From Macrococcoides bohemicum (GTDB taxonomy: Bacteria; Bacillota; Bacilli; Staphylococcales; Staphylococcaceae), in assembly GCF_042658685.1 (NCBI RefSeq), contig NZ_JBHSQY010000001.1: DNA of 64,000 nucleotides, one strand, 5' to 3'. This document shows, piece after piece, positions 1 to 8,971 of the stretch (the first letter of the stretch is position 1; every line of letters starts with the position of its first letter). The translations under genes and the position numbers were made by a program. The notes under the pieces were generated by a model. The model ran no database searches and was not told the DNA's origin. It was given only the letters and a program-made list of their open reading frames with translations.

Positions 1-1
1 T

Positions 2-487
2 ATCGACGTACGTCTTGGTAATGGATTAGAAGTCATTAAACCGGGTGAAGTAGATGTAATTACTATTTGTGGGATGGGTGGTCCACTTATTGCAGACATC
101 ATTACATCGGGTAAAGATAAATTAGGCAATCATCCACGTCTAATACTGCAAAGTAACATTCATACAGAAGCAGCTCGTCATGCACTTGTTTCACTTGGTT
201 ATGAAATCATTGCTGAAGAGATAATGAAAGAAAAAAAGCATACTTACGAAATTATCGTTGCTGAATATGCCACTGAACAAGTGAATTATACGCAAAAAGC
301 ACTGAAATTTGGTCCAATTCTTTTACAAAATAAAAATGAAGTGTTTGTCGAAAAGTGGAATAGAGAATATCAGCATTTAATGAAAGTATTATCAGCGATA
401 GAACACGATCCTATTCATGGACAAAAACATGAACAGCTAAAAGAAGAAATCTCATTGTTAAGAGAGGTGTTAGGTTATGTTGATTAG
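2..487 (+). CDS. trmK: tRNA (adenine(22)-N(1))-methyltransferase TrmK, 3' part
   Basis: The frame is open from base 2, so the start lies left of the window and 161 residues remain. It begins in the Rossmann fold: DVRLGNGLEVIKPGE is followed by the ITICGMGG loop typical of the TrmK/YqfN family, which methylates A22 of tRNAs using S-adenosylmethionine. The C-terminal part is rich in Lys and Glu and probably forms the family's coiled-coil tRNA-binding tail. It overlaps the next gene by 11 bases (shared 477-487), which indicates translational coupling. The trmK-nif3-like order is the same as yqfN-yqfO in Bacillus. An ATG at 74 is internal to the conserved domain and is not the true start. Confidence 0.9.
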   Translation: MDVRLGNGLEVIKPGEVDVITICGMGGPLIADIITSGKDKLGNHPRLILQSNIHTEAARHALVSLGYEIIAEEIMKEKKHTYEIIVAEYATEQVNYTQKALKFGPILLQNKNEVFVEKWNREYQHLMKVLSAIEHDPIHGQKHEQLKEEISLLREVLGYVD

Positions 488-1562
488 AGAGTTATTAAAT
501 CAAATTAATCAGGAGATACCACTGCATACTGCAGAAAATTGGGATAATGTAGGTCTTCTTATTGGAGATGAAGCAGCTGAAGTATCCGGCATAATAACAG
601 CGCTTGACTGTACATTAGAAGTTATACAGGAAGCTAAAGAAAAAAATATAAACACAATAATTTGTCATCATCCATTGATTTTTAGTGGAATAAAATCAAT
701 TCTACATTCAGGTTATGGAGAAGTAATCAGAAGCTTAATAAAGAACGATATGCAATTGATTGCACTACATACGAATTTAGATGCACATCCTAAAGGTGTT
801 AGTACGATGATTGCTGAGCATCTTGAATTAAATGATATAGAAATATTATTACCTGAACAAAAATCGATTCAAAAACTCCAGATTTTTGTTCCTTTAGCTT
901 ATGCTGAACAATTTAAATCAGCGTTGGCAGAAGTAGGTGCTGGACAAATTGGTGATTATGAACACTGTTTCTTTTCAGTAAAAGGAACAGGCGAATTTCG
1001 TGCATTAGAAAATGCTAACCCATTTGTCGGTAATAAAGGTGAAATCCATCAGGAAGAAGAAATGAAGATTGAATGTGTCTTTGAATCATCTTTGAAATCT
1101 GATGTATTAGAAGTGATAAAAACACATCATCCTTATGAAACACCTGCTTTTGATATTTGGTCATTTGATGTCCAGGCTGAATATGGTACTGGTGTGAAAG
1201 CAGCCTTGAAGGAACCTATGTCATTATCTGATTTTGCAAAAAATGCAAAAGAAAAATTAAATTTGGATGTAATTAAGATGATTGGAGAAGATAAAGTTAT
1301 TAACACAGTAGGGATAATTGGGGGTTCAGGAATGGATTACATGAATGAAGTTAAACGAGTGGGTGTTGATGTATTTATTACAGGTGATATTAAGTATCAC
1401 GAAGCACATGATTTGATAATGGCAGAACTAGCTGCGCTTGATATCACACATTATGCTGAACATGTTATGAAAGAAGGACTCAGTACACTTTTATCAACTT
1501 TTATCAAAGATATAAATATCGTTGTTTCACAAATAGATACGAATCCATTTAAAGTGATATAA
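477..1562 (+). CDS. Nif3-like dinuclear metal-centre hexameric protein (YqfO type)
   Basis: 361 residues, close to the Gram-positive YqfO length. The N-terminal Nif3 half has NWDNVGLLIGD, then the metal-ligand stretch CHHPLIFSG (His64, His65) and HTNLDAHPKGVS (Asp102). An inserted PII-like (CutA-type) domain of about 100 residues follows (roughly 125-225). The C-terminal Nif3 half supplies the remaining ligands in ITGDIKYHEAHD and HYAEHVMKEG. The family forms toroidal hexamers with a two-metal site; its cellular role is not settled, though it is sometimes called a GTP cyclohydrolase I type 2 homologue. It starts inside the end of trmK. The gene ends just before a large hairpin and faces convergent ispH. 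Confidence 0.9.
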   Translation: MLIRELLNQINQEIPLHTAENWDNVGLLIGDEAAEVSGIITALDCTLEVIQEAKEKNINTIICHHPLIFSGIKSILHSGYGEVIRSLIKNDMQLIALHTNLDAHPKGVSTMIAEHLELNDIEILLPEQKSIQKLQIFVPLAYAEQFKSALAEVGAGQIGDYEHCFFSVKGTGEFRALENANPFVGNKGEIHQEEEMKIECVFESSLKSDVLEVIKTHHPYETPAFDIWSFDVQAEYGTGVKAALKEPMSLSDFAKNAKEKLNLDVIKMIGEDKVINTVGIIGGSGMDYMNEVKRVGVDVFITGDIKYHEAHDLIMAELAALDITHYAEHVMKEGLSTLLSTFIKDINIVVSQIDTNPFKVI

Positions 1563-1566
1563 AATA

Positions 1567-1683
1567 GCGAGGCTGGAGCAGGAGTGTTCTGCCACAAGCA
1601 AAAACCGAACAAAACTAATAAATCACGCTTTGATTTATAGTTTTTGTTCGGTTTTTGACGTAGGGGCAACTTCTGTTCCACCG
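1567..1683. repeat. Large imperfect inverted repeat / bidirectional terminator
   Basis: The region between the convergent nif3-like gene and ispH is a nested inverted repeat. The core (1599-1657) pairs an AAAACCGAAC-containing arm with its complement GTTCGGTTTT across a 4-base loop, giving a stem of roughly 25 bp with one bulge. The flanks GGCTGGAGCAGGAGTGTTCT and GGGGCAACTTCTGTTCCACC pair imperfectly and extend it. It can act as a terminator in both directions. Staphylococcal genomes contain dispersed intergenic hairpins of this size beginning with a GAGGCTGG-like motif, so this may be one of a repeat family; only one copy is seen in this window. Confidence 0.7.
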
Positions 1684-1733
1684 TTAAAGCTGTTAAACAG
1701 AAGAGAGTTAAGACTTATGACACACCCTGTTAA

Positions 1734-2705
1734 TTAATCTATTATTTTTACAGGTGTTGCATTTTTAATCTTAGGTAATATCTTTTCTGTCGGTACGCCT
1801 GACTTTTCTGGTATCGGTTGAATATTTAATGGGTCATAAGATTTAATATAATCGATGACCTCTTTTACGATTGGTGTTGGTGTTGAAGCGCCAGCAGTTA
1901 CAGCAATCGTTGATTTTCCCTGAAGCCATTCAAGTTTTAATTCACTAATGTCAGAAATACGGTAAGCTTCTGTATGAGCGATTTCTTTAGATACTTGTGC
2001 TAAACGGTTAGAGTTATTGCTTTTTGGGTCACCAACCACGATTAATACGTCTGCCTGTCCTGCTTGATTTGCTACAGCTTCCTGGCGTACTTGTGTCGCT
2101 AAACAAATTTCTCTATGAACCTCAATATGTGGATATTTTTTTTGAAGTTCGTCCATAAGATGTTTTACATCCCATTGACTCATTGTTGTTTGATTTGTAA
2201 CGATAAGTTTTTTGTTTTTTAAATCTTCATCAAGGTTATCGATATCATTGATATTTTCCACGAGATGTACGATTTCCGGAGCAACACCAACAGCTCCTTC
2301 TGGTTCAGGATGACCTTTTTTTCCGATATAGATAACATGATATCCTTCCGCTTTTTTCTTGCGAATCAATGTATGTGTATTTTCAACATCCGGACAAGTT
2401 GCATCAATGCATACAAGTCCTTTTTCTTTAGCACGGCGTTTCACTTCTGGACTCACACCATGAGCAGTAAATATAACGGTACCTTCATTAATTTTTTCTA
2501 ATATTTCTAATCTGTTCGGTCCATCGAGTGTGATGATACCATCGCTTTCGAAAGCATCAGTCACATGTTTATTATGCACGATCATACCTAAAATATATAT
2601 TGGACGTGGTAATGTTTTATCAAGTGAAGCATTGCGTGCAATCACCATGGCATCAACGACACCGTAACAATATCCACGAGGTGTTATTTTAATAATTTCC
2701 ATCAT
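1734..2705 (-). CDS. ispH: 4-hydroxy-3-methylbut-2-enyl diphosphate reductase
   Basis: Last enzyme of the MEP pathway: it reduces HMBPP to IPP and DMAPP with a [4Fe-4S] cluster. The three cluster cysteines are visible as Cys13 (RGYCYGV), Cys104 (DATCPDV) and Cys201 (REICLATQ). Substrate-binding histidines are present at VHNKH (His44) and AHG (His82), and the HPEPEG loop follows. At 323 residues it is slightly longer than most bacterial IspH. GGAGGAAA lies just upstream of a double ATG; the first is used here, but the second is equally possible. With ispG and dxs also in this window it shows that the organism uses the non-mevalonate route. Confidence 0.96.
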   Translation of the reverse strand: MMEIIKITPRGYCYGVVDAMVIARNASLDKTLPRPIYILGMIVHNKHVTDAFESDGIITLDGPNRLEILEKINEGTVIFTAHGVSPEVKRRAKEKGLVCIDATCPDVENTHTLIRKKKAEGYHVIYIGKKGHPEPEGAVGVAPEIVHLVENINDIDNLDEDLKNKKLIVTNQTTMSQWDVKHLMDELQKKYPHIEVHREICLATQVRQEAVANQAGQADVLIVVGDPKSNNSNRLAQVSKEIAHTEAYRISDISELKLEWLQGKSTIAVTAGASTPTPIVKEVIDYIKSYDPLNIQPIPEKSGVPTEKILPKIKNATPVKIID

Positions 2706-2845
2706 ATTTTCCTCCTATTAATCTGCTTAATAAATAGTATAACAAACTTTTAAAGAGGATTAGAATATTTTAATTTTAACAATGATTGCTTTCTTTTTCG
2801 TATTCTTTCCTATATAATACATGAGATGAACATAAAAGGAGGATT

Positions 2846-4177
2846 ATGATGGACAAACACCCATTTGAATTATTTGAACTTGCACCATATTTAGTAGAAG
2901 CGGTGGAAGATTTAAATTTCAACCAGCCCACAGAAATCCAGAGAAGAGTTATTCCTAAATTAAAAAAAGAAACGCACTTAATTGGACAATCACAAACAGG
3001 CACAGGAAAATCGCATGCATTTTTACTACCGTTGATCAATAAAATTAATAAAGAGGTACAGCATCCTCAAATTATTATTCTTGCACCGACTAGAGAGCTT
3101 GCAAAGCAATTATATGATGCAGCAGAGCATTTAATTTCATTTACAGATGATATTAAAGCAGGACTATATATTGGAGGCACAGATAAGAATAAAGATATAC
3201 AAAAATCAAAAGTGCAGCCACAAATAGTTATCGGTACACCAAATCGAATAAAAGATTTAGCAGAAGAAAATGTATTACATATTCATTTAGCAAGAGCAGT
3301 TGTAATCGACGAAGCAGACTTAATGATTGATTTAGGATTCTTGCCGACAGTCGATAAGATTGCTGCAAATGTATCCCGTGAAGCACAAATAGCAGTATTT
3401 TCTGCGACGATACCAAAAGCTTTACACCCATTTTTAAATAAATACTTATCTAAGCCAGAATTTATTGAGATTGAGCCTGACGCAAAGACAAATAAAAATA
3501 TTACTTTTTATCTTGTACCTACAAAAAGTAACGATCGTAAAGAACAGTTGACTAAAATTATGTCTACTATTAATCCTTATTTAGCAATTATTTTTGCGAA
3601 TAGTCGTGAACGTGCGGATGAAGTAGCAGAATATTTACAGGATCAAGGTTTAAAGGTAGGCGTTATTCATGGCGGTCTTGCACCACGTGAGCGTACACAA
3701 CAAATGAAACGTGTGAAAAATCTTGAATATCAATATGTTGTTGCGAGTGATTTAGCGAGTCGTGGGATTGATATCGATGGTGTTAGTCATGTTATCAATT
3801 ATGATATTCCACGTGATATAGCCTTCTTTACTCATCGTGTAGGACGAACTGGCCGAGGAAATTATACAGGGGTTGCAATTACGATCTACACGCCTGATGA
3901 AGAAGATTTAATCAACCAGATTGAGAAACGTGGTTTCTCATTTATTCATAGCGATGTTAAAAATGGTGAACTCGTTGAAATTAAAGATCGAACTGAGCGT
4001 CAATCGCGTAAGAAAAAAGAAGATAATATTGAACAGAACCTAAAACATAAACTTAAAGGTAAGAAAAAAGTGAAGCCGGGTTATAAGAAGAAATTCCGAT
4101 ATGAATTGGATAAGTTAAAACGTAATGAGAAAAAGGCCCATTCTAAACGTACGAATAGAGAGAATAAAAAAAGGTAG
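2846..4177 (+). CDS. cshB: DEAD-box RNA helicase CshB
   Basis: ATP-dependent RNA helicase of the cold-shock CshB/YqfR group, involved in RNA remodelling. It has the Q motif (NQPTEIQRRVIP, about 26-37), Walker A QTGTGKS (50-56), the DEAD box in VVIDEADLMID, the SAT motif, and motif VI HRVGRTGR. The last 70 residues are strongly basic (runs of KKK and RKKK), typical of an RNA-binding tail. AAAGGAGG precedes a double ATG; either could be the start. It is followed 9 bases later by nfo and is probably co-transcribed with it, as in yqfR-yqfS. Confidence 0.95.
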   Translation: MMDKHPFELFELAPYLVEAVEDLNFNQPTEIQRRVIPKLKKETHLIGQSQTGTGKSHAFLLPLINKINKEVQHPQIIILAPTRELAKQLYDAAEHLISFTDDIKAGLYIGGTDKNKDIQKSKVQPQIVIGTPNRIKDLAEENVLHIHLARAVVIDEADLMIDLGFLPTVDKIAANVSREAQIAVFSATIPKALHPFLNKYLSKPEFIEIEPDAKTNKNITFYLVPTKSNDRKEQLTKIMSTINPYLAIIFANSRERADEVAEYLQDQGLKVGVIHGGLAPRERTQQMKRVKNLEYQYVVASDLASRGIDIDGVSHVINYDIPRDIAFFTHRVGRTGRGNYTGVAITIYTPDEEDLINQIEKRGFSFIHSDVKNGELVEIKDRTERQSRKKKEDNIEQNLKHKLKGKKKVKPGYKKKFRYELDKLKRNEKKAHSKRTNRENKKR

Positions 4178-4186
4178 GGAATTAAC

Positions 4187-5083
4187 ATGCTAATTGGATC
4201 TCATGTATCAATGAGCGGTAAAAAAATGCTGCTAGCTGCAGCAGAAGAAGCAGCGAGTTACAAAGCTTCCACATTTATGATATATACAGGTGCGCCTCAA
4301 AACACACGTCGTAAACCGATAGAGGATTTGAACATAGATGCAGGTCTAGCATTTATGAAAGAAAATAATTTATCTAACATTGTTGTGCATGCACCTTATA
4401 TCATCAACATTGCTAACACTGTAAAACCTGAAGTATTTGAACTGGGTGTAGAGTTTCTACAAAAAGAGATTGAACGTACAGAAGCAATTGGCGCAAAAGA
4501 TATCGTGCTTCATCCTGGTGCACATGTTGGCGCTGGCGAAGAAGCTGGCATCAAGAAAATTATTGAAGGTTTAAATGAAGTTTTATCTAACAATAATAAT
4601 GTTCGTATTGCTTTAGAAACGATGGCAGGTAAAGGTTCTGAATGTGGTAAATCATTTGAAGAACTTGCTGAAATTATTTCAGGTGTAAAGAATAATGAAC
4701 GTTTATCAGTGTGTTTTGATACTTGTCATACTCATGATGCTGGTTATGATATTGTCAATGATTTTGACGGTGTTCTGGAAGAGTTTGATAAAATTATCGG
4801 TCTAGATAGAATTAAGGTCATACATGTTAATGATTCAAAGAACGTTCAGGGCGCACGTAAAGATCGTCATGAAAATTTTGGATTTGGTAACATTGGTTTT
4901 GATGCATTATCAAAAATTGTTTATCATGAAGTCTTTAAAGATGTACCTAAGATTTTAGAAACACCATACGTTCAAGTTGGCGATGATAAAAAAAATAAAA
5001 AGCCACCGTATAAATTTGAAATTGAAATGATTAAAAATAATCAGTTTGATTCGGATTTACTAGAAAAAATTATTCATCAATAA
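4187..5083 (+). CDS. nfo: Endonuclease IV (AP endonuclease)
   Basis: 298-residue TIM-barrel DNA repair enzyme that cuts 5' to abasic sites using three zinc ions. Recognisable segments are the N-terminal GSHVSMSGKKML, VVHAPYIINIA, the metal-ligand stretches VLHPGAHVGAG, ALETMAGKGSECG and CFDTCHTHDAGYD, VIHVNDSKN, and HENFGFGNIGFDAL near the C-terminus. All usual His/Glu/Asp ligands appear to be present. It lies directly behind cshB and in front of the zinc-uptake genes, the Bacillus arrangement; a nuclease needing three zinc ions next to zinc transport is notable but may only reflect conserved synteny. Confidence 0.96.
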   Translation: MLIGSHVSMSGKKMLLAAAEEAASYKASTFMIYTGAPQNTRRKPIEDLNIDAGLAFMKENNLSNIVVHAPYIINIANTVKPEVFELGVEFLQKEIERTEAIGAKDIVLHPGAHVGAGEEAGIKKIIEGLNEVLSNNNNVRIALETMAGKGSECGKSFEELAEIISGVKNNERLSVCFDTCHTHDAGYDIVNDFDGVLEEFDKIIGLDRIKVIHVNDSKNVQGARKDRHENFGFGNIGFDALSKIVYHEVFKDVPKILETPYVQVGDDKKNKKPPYKFEIEMIKNNQFDSDLLEKIIHQ

Positions 5084-5087
5084 AATT

Positions 5088-5128
5088 TAAAACAGGGATT
5101 AATCTTTGATTAATGCTTGTTTTTTATC
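5088..5128 (+). terminator. Terminator after nfo
   Basis: An imperfect hairpin (ACAGGGATTAATC paired with GATTAATGCTTGT around a short TT loop) is followed by a run of six T. It separates cshB-nfo from the zinc-uptake operon. No convincing Zur operator is visible between it and the znuC-like start. Confidence 0.6.
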
Positions 5129-5147
5129 TTAAAAAGGACTGAAGCGA

Positions 5148-5915
5148 TTGGAGCCAATATTTGAAATTCGAAATGTATCGTATCGATATCCAGGTAAAGT
5201 AGCATTATCAGATATTAACATCAGTATCTATCCAGGAGATTTTCTGGCGATTGTAGGACCAAATGGATCCGGAAAGTCAACATTGTTAAAATTAATTCTA
5301 GGTATTTTAAAAATACAATCAGGCAGCATTTATATGAATGGAAGGAATATGAAATTACAAAAAAAACTGACTGGTATCGGTTATGTTTCTCAAAAAGCAA
5401 ACGCGAGCAGTGGTGGTTTCCCGGCTACAGTATTTGAAGTTGTAAGAAGTGGTTTAATTCAAATTAAACCGTTATTTAAAAAATTTAATAAACAGGATGA
5501 ACAAAAAGTTGAAGCGATACTGGAACGATTAAATATTACGCATTTAAAGGATAAAAATATATCTCAGCTTTCTGGTGGTCAGCAGCAACGTGTATTTATC
5601 GCGCGTGCACTCATATCAAATCCATCTGTATTAGTGCTTGATGAGCCGACTGTTGGTATTGATGCAAAACATGTAGCACAGTTCTATGAATTGCTCGCTC
5701 AACTTAAAGCAGAAGGTATCACAATTCTATTAGTAACGCATGATATAGGTGTAGTTGTTGATACAGCCACTCAAGTTGCCTGTCTCAACCAGCATCTGCA
5801 TTTTCACGGGACAACACATCAATTTAAATCATTAGATGAAGTTGAAATCTCTAAGATTTATGGTCATCCTGTACAGTTTGTTGACCATAATCATAGTAGG
5901 GAGTGTTGTCATTGA
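5148..5915 (+). CDS. znuC: Zinc ABC transporter, ATP-binding protein
   Basis: Cytoplasmic ATPase of a metal (zinc) importer. Walker A GPNGSGKST (37-45), signature LSGGQQQR, Walker B VLVLDEPTVG and the switch histidine in LLVTHD are intact; 255 residues is normal for the family. The start is TTG at 5148, the only start near the N-terminus of the domain; its ribosome-binding site (AAAGGACTGA) is modest. Its stop overlaps the permease start (TTGA). The substrate is inferred from the operon, which ends in zur. The C-terminal segment DHNHSRECCH is rich in His/Cys and might bind metal. Confidence 0.92.
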   Translation: MEPIFEIRNVSYRYPGKVALSDINISIYPGDFLAIVGPNGSGKSTLLKLILGILKIQSGSIYMNGRNMKLQKKLTGIGYVSQKANASSGGFPATVFEVVRSGLIQIKPLFKKFNKQDEQKVEAILERLNITHLKDKNISQLSGGQQQRVFIARALISNPSVLVLDEPTVGIDAKHVAQFYELLAQLKAEGITILLVTHDIGVVVDTATQVACLNQHLHFHGTTHQFKSLDEVEISKIYGHPVQFVDHNHSRECCH

Positions 5916-6763
5916 GCTTAATAGAAGCGTTGTGGGAATTTGATTTTATTCGCTATTCATTTCTGAGTGGGATGCTGATAGGTATTCTTGCCCCATTAAT
6001 CGGGACATTTATTGTAGTACGTCGTCTTTCATTAATTGCAGATGCGTTAAGTCACGTTACACTCGGTGGTATTGCATTTGGCATGCTTTTATCAAAACTG
6101 ATTGCAGTTACAATTAATCCGGTTTGGACTGGGATATTATTCTCAATCACAGGCTCTCTTTTAATTGAGAAACTTCGTTCTTTATATAAACATTATCAGG
6201 AGTTAGCAATACCGATAATCATGAGTTTTGGAATTGGATTGAGTGTTATATTTATTTCATTTGCGGATGGATTTAATCAGGACCTATTTGGCTATTTATT
6301 CGGAAGTATCAGTGCAGTAACTTTAAATGATGTATTTATTATTTTAGCAATCTTTATATTAGTACTTATATTTATCTTTGTGTTGTATAAGGAACTCTTT
6401 ATACTATCTTTCGATGAAGAATATGCAGCGATTATCGGTGTACCGAAGTATGTTCATATTTTGTTTATGCTGATGACTGCGCTTGTAATTTCTGCTTCGA
6501 TGCGTGTCGTTGGCATTCTTTTAGTAAGTAGTTTAATCACACTGCCTGTAGCAAGTGCCATGCGTTTTGCAAAAGGATATAAACAACTCATGCTGTGGAG
6601 TGGTGTGATAGGCGAATTATCGGTCTTAATTGGCCTCGTTATTGCATTTTATCTAGATATATCTCCAGGTGGTGTAATTGTAATGCTGCTAGTATTAGTG
6701 TTGCTTTTTGCCCTTGCTATCAGTAATATGAATGAAAAAGGAGGTATTTCAAATGAATACTGA
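5912..6763 (+). CDS. znuB: Zinc ABC transporter, permease
   Basis: ABC-3 family membrane permease with about eight hydrophobic segments. GTFIVVRRLSLIADALSHV, the conserved cytoplasmic coupling-helix region, lies near residues 30-50. I chose the TTG at 5912 (TTGA overlap with the stop of znuC) because TAGGGAG sits 8 bases before it; upstream GTG/TTG codons in frame at 5903 and 5906 overlap that ribosome-binding site. This gives 283 residues. The gene overlaps zur by 11 bases. No gene for a substrate-binding lipoprotein is adjacent, as in the Bacillus yqfT-yqfU-zur arrangement, so the binding protein must be elsewhere. Confidence 0.9.
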   Translation: MSLIEALWEFDFIRYSFLSGMLIGILAPLIGTFIVVRRLSLIADALSHVTLGGIAFGMLLSKLIAVTINPVWTGILFSITGSLLIEKLRSLYKHYQELAIPIIMSFGIGLSVIFISFADGFNQDLFGYLFGSISAVTLNDVFIILAIFILVLIFIFVLYKELFILSFDEEYAAIIGVPKYVHILFMLMTALVISASMRVVGILLVSSLITLPVASAMRFAKGYKQLMLWSGVIGELSVLIGLVIAFYLDISPGGVIVMLLVLVLLFALAISNMNEKGGISNEY

Positions 6764-7160
6764 TGATGCGATTAAAGTTTTAAAAGATAATGGACATAAA
6801 TATACTGACAAACGTCGTGATATGATAAGTATGTTACATGATACAAGTAAATACCTTAATGCAAAACAAATGCAGGAAGAACTAAATGAGAAATATCCTG
6901 GCATTTCATTTGATACAATATATAGAAATTTAAATTTATTTGATGAATTAAATATAATCGAAGTGACAGAACTTGATGGTGAAAAGAAATTTAGATTATC
7001 ATGTACGACACATCATCATCACCATTTTATATGTGAAAAATGTGGTGAAACACGTGTCGTTGAATTTTGTCCAATTGCAACATTTGAAGCGGAACTTGAT
7101 AATGTTGAAATTCATAGTCATAAAATTGAACTATATGGATTATGTGAGCGTTGCAAATAA
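6753..7160 (+). CDS. zur: Fur-family zinc uptake regulator Zur
   Basis: 135-residue Fur-family repressor. An N-terminal winged helix (GHKYTDKRRDMISML to FDTIYRNLNLFDE) is followed by the dimerisation and metal domain with TTHHHHHFICEKCGETRVVEFCP, containing CxxC and a His cluster. The position directly behind an ABC-3 metal transporter, as in nfo-yqfT-yqfU-zur of Bacillus, supports Zur rather than Fur or PerR. The ATG at 6753 is preceded by AAAGGAGG and is preferred over an in-frame ATG at 6732. One Cys-x2-Cys pair is seen; the usual second pair is represented by CERCK at the very C-terminus. Confidence 0.93.
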   Translation: MNTDDAIKVLKDNGHKYTDKRRDMISMLHDTSKYLNAKQMQEELNEKYPGISFDTIYRNLNLFDELNIIEVTELDGEKKFRLSCTTHHHHHFICEKCGETRVVEFCPIATFEAELDNVEIHSHKIELYGLCERCK

Positions 7161-7200
7161 GAAAAGGAGAAGACAGTTAACTGTCTTCTCCTTTTCTTAT
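7157..7200. terminator. Bidirectional terminator, perfect 44-base palindrome
   Basis: A perfect palindrome with 22-base arms (ATAAGAAAAGGAGAAGACAG on the left, and its exact complement on the right) ends in T-rich tracts on both strands. It terminates zur on the plus strand and the nucleotidase-ispG operon on the minus strand. The stop codon of zur (7158-7160) and the last codons and stop of the nucleotidase (to 7177) lie inside the stem. Confidence 0.9.
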
Positions 7201-7767
7201 TGGAAATTGTTTTTTAATTAAAGTATCTAATTCCAGCCAGGATTTTACTCGTGTAACACCAGCTGGTAATTCACTTTGATTATAAGGTGTATCAAATAAA
7301 TACACTGGAATGTTTAATGCGTTGTGAATTTCAATCGCATTATCAAGTTTATCCTCAAAAAATGCATCAACATTAAGACGTCTTGCTGTTTCTATCTTTT
7401 CATGTGAACCTGTAAGTTCGATGTGATGATAGGGCACATTGTGTGTTTTAAACCAGTCAATTGTTAATTCTTGTAAGTATGAATGTCTGGCACTGATAAA
7501 GATCAGTTGATAATAATTAGCCCAATTCATTAAGACATGATCTGCATCATTATGAACAGGTGAATACTTATATATTTCATGTTCATTATCTTTAAACCAT
7601 TGATAAATTTCTGATTCAGGAATATTAAGTACATTAGATAAGTCATATTCAGTAATATCTTCATATTTAAAATCTTTATTAAAAGATCTTTGAAGATAAG
7701 GTACTAAAGCAGTAGGGCATGTTACAGTACCATCAATATCTATACCCATACGAAACTTTCTATTCAT
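7177..7767 (-). CDS. HAD-superfamily 5'(3')-nucleotidase-like protein (YqfW type)
   Basis: 196 residues. The N-terminal GIDIDGTVTCP matches the DxDGT nucleophile motif of HAD phosphatases. IFISARHSY supplies motif II, and DAFFEDKLDNAIEI the C-terminal acidic motif. The family (YqfW, NT5C-like) is predicted to dephosphorylate nucleotides, but the physiological substrate is not shown by the sequence. The start overlaps the end of ispG by 8 bases, so the two are coupled. The final residues are encoded by the terminator stem. Confidence 0.8.
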   Translation of the reverse strand: MNRKFRMGIDIDGTVTCPTALVPYLQRSFNKDFKYEDITEYDLSNVLNIPESEIYQWFKDNEHEIYKYSPVHNDADHVLMNWANYYQLIFISARHSYLQELTIDWFKTHNVPYHHIELTGSHEKIETARRLNVDAFFEDKLDNAIEIHNALNIPVYLFDTPYNQSELPAGVTRVKSWLELDTLIKKQFPIRKGEDS

Positions 7768-8884
7768 TTACTGCCTGCGCTTGATTTAATTTTTCTTCAG
7801 CTTGCTTTTTAAAGTATTCCTCAGCTAATTTATCAATTTCAATCTTCAGTTCTTCTACCATCGTTTCCTCTGGAACTTTTCTGACTGTTTTACCTTTCAT
7901 AAATAACAAGCCTTCACCACGTGCACCGGCAATACCGATATCTGCTTCACGTGCTTCACCCGGACCATTAACTGCACAACCCAATACAGCAACTTTTAAC
8001 GGTGCTTTAATCGTTGAAATGTATTCTTCCACTTCATTTGCAATAGAAATTAGATCTATTTCAATACGTCCACAAGTAGGACAAGAAATTAATGTAGCTG
8101 CATTGCTTGCTAATCCAAATGATTTTAATAATTCTTTAGCCACTTTAACTTCTTCAACAGGATCAGCAGATAAAGAAATACGGAGTGTATTTCCGATACC
8201 TAAACTCATGATTGCACCAAGCCCTGCTGCAGATTTAACTGTTCCAGCAAATAATGTACCACTTTCAGTAATACCTAAATGTAATGGATAATCAAAGGCT
8301 TGCGCAGCTTTTGTGTAAGCCTCTATTGCTAAGTTAACATCACTTGCTTTCATCGATACGATGATATCATGGAAATCCAGGTCTTCTAAAATTTTTATAT
8401 GATGTAATGCACTTTCAACCATACCATCTGCAGTTGGATAACCGTATTTTTTTATGATATGTTTTTCAAGCGATCCGGCATTAACACCAATACGGATTGG
8501 TATACCTTTTGCTTTACATGCTTTTACAACTTCCTCTACCTTTTCACGACGCCCGATATTACCTGGATTGATACGAATTTTATCAGCGCCACCTTCGATA
8601 GCAAGTAAAGCTAATTTATAATCAAAATGAATGTCCACAACAAGTGGGATATTAATTTGTTTTTTTATTTCTGCAATTGCCAGTGCATCTTCTTCTTTTG
8701 GACAAGCTACACGTACAATTTGGCAACCTGCTTCTTCAAGACGCTTAATTTCTGCAACTGTCGCTTGAACGTCATGTGTTTTCGTTGTCGTCATACTTTG
8801 TATGATAAGCTCATCACTTCCACCGATTGTAAGATCTCCAACCTTCACTGGACGTGTATTTCTTCTATGTGTGATTTCAGGCAT
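7760..8884 (-). CDS. ispG: Flavodoxin-dependent 4-hydroxy-3-methylbut-2-enyl diphosphate synthase
   Basis: Converts MEcPP to HMBPP in the MEP pathway with a [4Fe-4S] cluster. The TIM-barrel part contains QSMTTTKTHDV and RINPGNIG. The C-terminal cluster domain contains ISCPTCGRIEIDL (Cys268, Cys271) and LGCAVNGPGEARE (Cys303, with Glu310 as the likely fourth ligand). It has 374 residues, normal for the compact bacterial form. AAAGGAGT precedes the ATG with good spacing. It is followed by the coupled nucleotidase gene. Confidence 0.96.
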   Translation of the reverse strand: MPEITHRRNTRPVKVGDLTIGGSDELIIQSMTTTKTHDVQATVAEIKRLEEAGCQIVRVACPKEEDALAIAEIKKQINIPLVVDIHFDYKLALLAIEGGADKIRINPGNIGRREKVEEVVKACKAKGIPIRIGVNAGSLEKHIIKKYGYPTADGMVESALHHIKILEDLDFHDIIVSMKASDVNLAIEAYTKAAQAFDYPLHLGITESGTLFAGTVKSAAGLGAIMSLGIGNTLRISLSADPVEEVKVAKELLKSFGLASNAATLISCPTCGRIEIDLISIANEVEEYISTIKAPLKVAVLGCAVNGPGEAREADIGIAGARGEGLLFMKGKTVRKVPEETMVEELKIEIDKLAEEYFKKQAEEKLNQAQAVNE

Positions 8885-8971
8885 TTATAAAACTCCTTTA
8901 ATTTTAAGTATGAATAATGTCATAACATATTTATTATATAGAATAATAACATTAAATTGTATTGTTTTGTT

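Noticed and set aside
346..352. TGTCGAA, a perfect 0A-box sequence, in trmK
   Set aside because: It lies inside a coding region with no nearby promoter; a 7-base match is expected by chance in 64 kb. It is not evidence for Spo0A targets here.
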